Below are positions 60,859-64,000 of a stretch of 64,000 nt of DNA, piece after piece. The position numbers were made by a program, and so were the translations under genes. Source of the DNA: Gaertneriomyces semiglobifer (lineage: Eukaryota; Chytridiomycota; Chytridiomycetes; Spizellomycetales; Spizellomycetaceae); assembly GCA_025558075.1 (NCBI GenBank), contig JAHLKF010000003.1:124001-188000 (forward strand), given 5' to 3'. Below the pieces are notes generated by a model. That model made no database searches. It saw nothing but the letters and a program-made list of their open reading frames with translations, and was not told the DNA's origin. Each line of letters starts with the position of its first letter. Position 1 is the stretch's first letter.

Positions 60859-60957
60859 TGCCAGCGTTATTACTCGTAGATACTCGTATTTCTCCGTTAT
60901 CGTACAGCCAAACTGTTGACAAATAAAGAATACGTCCTATCGCGCGCACTGGCGGTA

Positions 60958-63218
60958 TCAGTCTACTGTGATCCGCGACTCAACGGACGCGAAATTGTCG
61001 TAAAATGACTGGCAGGGACATTGGAGTGAATCTCAATCAGAAAGCTGAACTACTGCCAGTTAGCCTCACCTCGAGCAAATGAATAGCGTACTCGACATCC
61101 TTCGCACCACACATTTCTCGAATAGAATGCATGCTGAGTTGGGGGTTGCCAATATCTTCCAAAGACGCCTCAGTAATTGTCGGGAGCATTCTCAAAAGCA
61201 ACCATGACCTACCGATAGTTCTCAACCCTAGCTGCGCGCTCAACATGGGGCCGATGGTGCTCCCGCACGGAGAGTCGTTCCGCACCACGAACTCTTGAAG
61301 GGGCACACCCTTCTTGGCCGCCAGCTCGCGAACCAACGTCGTGGTGACGGCGGTCGTAGCGTACCGCTGATTTGCGTTCTGCTTTATCACAACCCCCTTG
61401 TTCATGGCCGGGCGGTGGTTGCGCTCGTGCTTTTCCATGTAATTCGGGTGAATGGCATGCGCCATGTCAGCTGATATCAGCAAGGAACGGGTCATCGCAC
61501 GTTCAAAGCTTGACTGTGAAGATTGCGTCAGCGATACATCAGGTAGTTCGGCCCGCGTTATCACTATCCAATCCCTGAGATCCTACCAGACCTCTTATCA
61601 CCTCCCTGAGCACGCATGACGGCGAAGGAAGCCTTACCTGGGAATTCGCATCCTGTTCGACTTCGGCAGATAAGCGGCGCAAGGTCACTTCCAACAAGTT
61701 TGATCCAGCGCCATGAGCGGACACAGATCCAATCTCCTCGTTATCAAAAAGAACGGCGACTCTAATGTTAGGATCTGATTCCAGACTAGAGCCTTTTAAG
61801 CTGTTCAGTAGAGCCTACACGGTATGCTTAGAAATCGCCAACTCATACTCATAGCTTACTGCCACGTACCGAAACAGAGCAATAGGACATCATAAGGTTA
61901 TCAAGACGCGCGGAGAAGATATACTCGTCTTGAGCACCGCCGAAAACTGAGGGCTGCACATCGTACAAGCACAGTTCAAAGTCGCCAATTTGGGATGCTA
62001 CGAACAAACGTTAGCTGGAGGCCCGCCGATGTAAGGCCGCCTGAGCCCGACGTGCTTACCTTCAACGCCGAGATCGTCCGCAATGGTCTGAAGTAGTTGC
62101 GGCGCGTGCTTAGATTCATTGGGTCCTGCCGCTTCGACGTTTCCGTTCAATCTGTCAAGTAGTATGTTCAGCAAGCAAGACGGTGCATTGATACCACAGT
62201 GGGGTGCCTTACTCCTTGGAAGCGGCGGAAGTAATGATAGGAGTAAGCTGATCCTCCTTGTTGAACTTGAAGCCATCATTGACGCCGCGATCCAAATGGA
62301 TGGCAAGAGTAGGAATTCGCAGAATGGGTCTGGTCAGAGGCGGAATCAGCGTATGCGCTCAGTATCATAGAGCGATGGTTAACGTACCGGTTGATGCGCG
62401 TGAGTCGGTGTTCGTATGATCCATCGGCGTTCTTGACCAGTACTCGTCCGGCAATCCTGTAAGCAAGCCGATCAACGTAAGTGGGTGAAGAGTCCTTACT
62501 AACATCATGCGTAACTTACCCAAGATCACGATCGAACCATGTATGCCTAATGACATTGAATACTGAATTAGAAACTAGCATACCAGATGCAGCCAATCAG
62601 TCACTAGTAATCACCATAAACCGCCACCGTATGTCTCCACTCCAACCTGCGTGTAACCGCCCTGCTCTTTCTTTGAGTGAGGCTTAACCTACAAGATCAA
62701 AGTCGATTAGCCAAAACACACCCTCAAGGTGAGAGTTTGACAGGAAATGTGACATGCCTTCAAGCAGGGAGAATCGGTGTGAGCACCCACAACGGCGAAA
62801 CCATTTCCGCTCTTGTACTTGCCGCCAACCGCAAACGCAGTTATAGCACTCTTGTTCCTGGTGAAAAAGTATTTCCCCGCTGGGCGCAGAAATCCGGCCC
62901 AGTTGTCACGCTCAGAAATTTCCTCGAAACCGGCAGCAAGCAACCGGCTACGGACTGAATCTACAGCATGGAATGGAGACGGGGATGCGTTCACAAAGTC
63001 TAGAAAATCTGCTGCCGACTGATGTTGCGTTGATAGAGGCGTAGATGAGTATTTCAGGCGAGTGGCATGGGTGGTGGTTGCACGGCCAACAGTGCGAATG
63101 GCGATAACAGGAGGAAGACAACAGACGAAGGGGGACAGGCGCAGAAATGGAGACTGTTAACATTCTGTATCATATCAAGGACCGGAATCTTCCAAATTAA
63201 AGTGCTGTAACTTACCAT
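60958..63218 (-). CDS. Aspartyl aminopeptidase (M18 family)
   Basis: Zinc aminopeptidase that removes N-terminal Asp/Glu, homologous to DNPEP and yeast Ape4. Exon 1 is probably only the ATG (63218-63216), spliced to a Ser/Arg-rich leader ([20 protein letters not shown]) that could target mitochondria, then [20 protein letters not shown]. Metal and active-site elements: [98 protein letters not shown] and [18 protein letters not shown]. The last exon (60958-61008) adds [16 protein letters not shown], matching the DNPEP end (SFYTEFSSIDANLVVD). About ten exons. The leader is absent from cytosolic orthologues; an ATG at the SPSPF exon would give a cytosolic form. Confidence 0.9.
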
Positions 63219-64000
63219 TGCAAAAAAACGTGCCTTCTCTTACGGTTTTAGTTTGCAAGATCTGGAGTGTGTCCAGTTGACAACGCGGTGTACAAAAATG
63301 TTGGACGCTCGACCAATAATGCCTTTAACAGAAATTTTACTATCGGGAACAATAACCTGTAGTTTATCCAAGGAGATCTACGTTTGATTGGATTGCTGTT
63401 GGTTGTGAGCTCCTGTCATATTCGTGGTAGAATTCCGGGGCAGGAGTGTTGACATCTTTCTTAAGGGCCACTCCAAGCGGCAGTCCAGATATGTACTATC
63501 TAGGTTTGAGCAGACGGGATGAATAAGTATTACAAGCGCAAGTGTATTTGCCGGAGTAGCTTGGAGACGGAAGCCTGACAGCACCATGTGCGCACTCCTG
63601 GTTTGATGGACTTAAAATATGATTTCCACTCGGCTAGGCAGTAGAGCCTGTTCGGATTCGTCACTTTGAGGCAGATTATGCAAGGAAGAAGCGAACGATG
63701 ATACGACTTGTTGTCGCAACAACCACCGCTCATAATTGGCGATAGAACCAGAATCTTAAATGATATGTTACAGGGCCAAGAGGATCGATTCACCAACCGG
63801 TGCCGTCGGAGCGCTCGCTTCCATTTGTTCGGACGATAGTTGGTAACCGTTTGCGGAATGCTCCTTGCTTGCTCCGCAGGTCCTACAGACCTGCTCCATA
63901 GCTGATTGTAGTGCATGCCATCATGTTCAGCATTTTTGACCGCATTACTACTGATAACTTCTCGCTCCCTCCACTTCTTGGTCAATTCGCGGAATAGTTG
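63219..64000. other. Right-edge region, possible gene end
   Basis: About 780 nt. A minus-strand frame is open from the window edge to 63530 (about 150 codons). Its right part is protein-like (LTKKWREREVISSNAVKNAE) and could be an internal or last exon of a gene running in from outside; the left part is less convincing and may follow a GTCTGT donor. The family is unknown. Confidence 0.3.

Overview
The window is eukaryotic and fungal. Genes are dense (about 31 in 64 kb, on both strands) and most are interrupted by 50-100 nt GT-AG introns with phase-consistent joins. The content points to an early-diverging, flagellated (zoosporic, chytrid-like) fungus. Fungal markers are a GATA factor with an N-terminal DUF1752-like region, a Rim15-type kinase, a YVC1-type TRP channel and an Mcp1 (DUF1691) protein. 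Alongside them sit genes typical of ciliated or early-diverging lineages: an MNS1-like axonemal protein, mitochondrial ClpP, a NELF-C/D (TH1) homologue, a SOSS-B/NABP homologue and an ARHGAP39/Vilse-type RhoGAP. The species is not identified; the lineage is inferred from content only. I saw no transposon, CRISPR array, rRNA or virus.

Layout: 0.5-4 kb BAP31-like ER protein and a WW-MyTH4-RhoGAP protein; 4.2 kb intron-containing tRNA-Asn; 4.3-5.6 kb gene-free stretch with a structured-RNA candidate; 5.6-8.2 kb GAPDH and a carbonyl reductase; 8.8-10.8 kb unknown tail-anchored-looking protein; 12.4-15.4 kb ribosomal protein L14, CHMP5/Vps60 and ribulose-phosphate epimerase; 15.6-17.5 kb two-finger GATA factor; 17.9-19.5 kb unknown type I membrane protein; 19.8-24.4 kb SOSS-B, Rab8/Sec4 and MCM10; 24.9-28.6 kb Mcp1, ribosomal protein S11 and a Golgi-type glycosyltransferase; 28.6-31.5 kb long coiled-coil protein; 31.8-34.3 kb ABHD12-like lipase and ClpP; 34.5-39.4 kb TRP channel and a flavin monooxygenase; 39.8-45.9 kb KXD1, an unknown protein and the Rim15/Greatwall kinase; 47.4-51.9 kb a MAP kinase kinase and VPS53; 52.3-54.0 kb MNS1; 55.2-60.9 kb a large PPR protein and NELF-C/D; 61-63.2 kb aspartyl aminopeptidase.

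The genes are mostly unrelated housekeeping functions, but some themes recur: endosome/Golgi trafficking (CHMP5, Rab8, VPS53, KXD1, BAP31), nutrient and stress signalling (GATA, Rim15, MAP2K, TRP channel), mitochondrial upkeep (ClpP, PPR, Mcp1, aminopeptidase with a probable targeting peptide) and Pol II/genome maintenance (NELF-C/D, SOSS-B, MCM10). Head-to-head pairs with short shared promoters are common (CHMP5/RPE, Rab8/MCM10, RPS11/glycosyltransferase). CACGTG palindromes recur in intergenic regions. At least four genes begin with a coding exon of only 3-12 nt.
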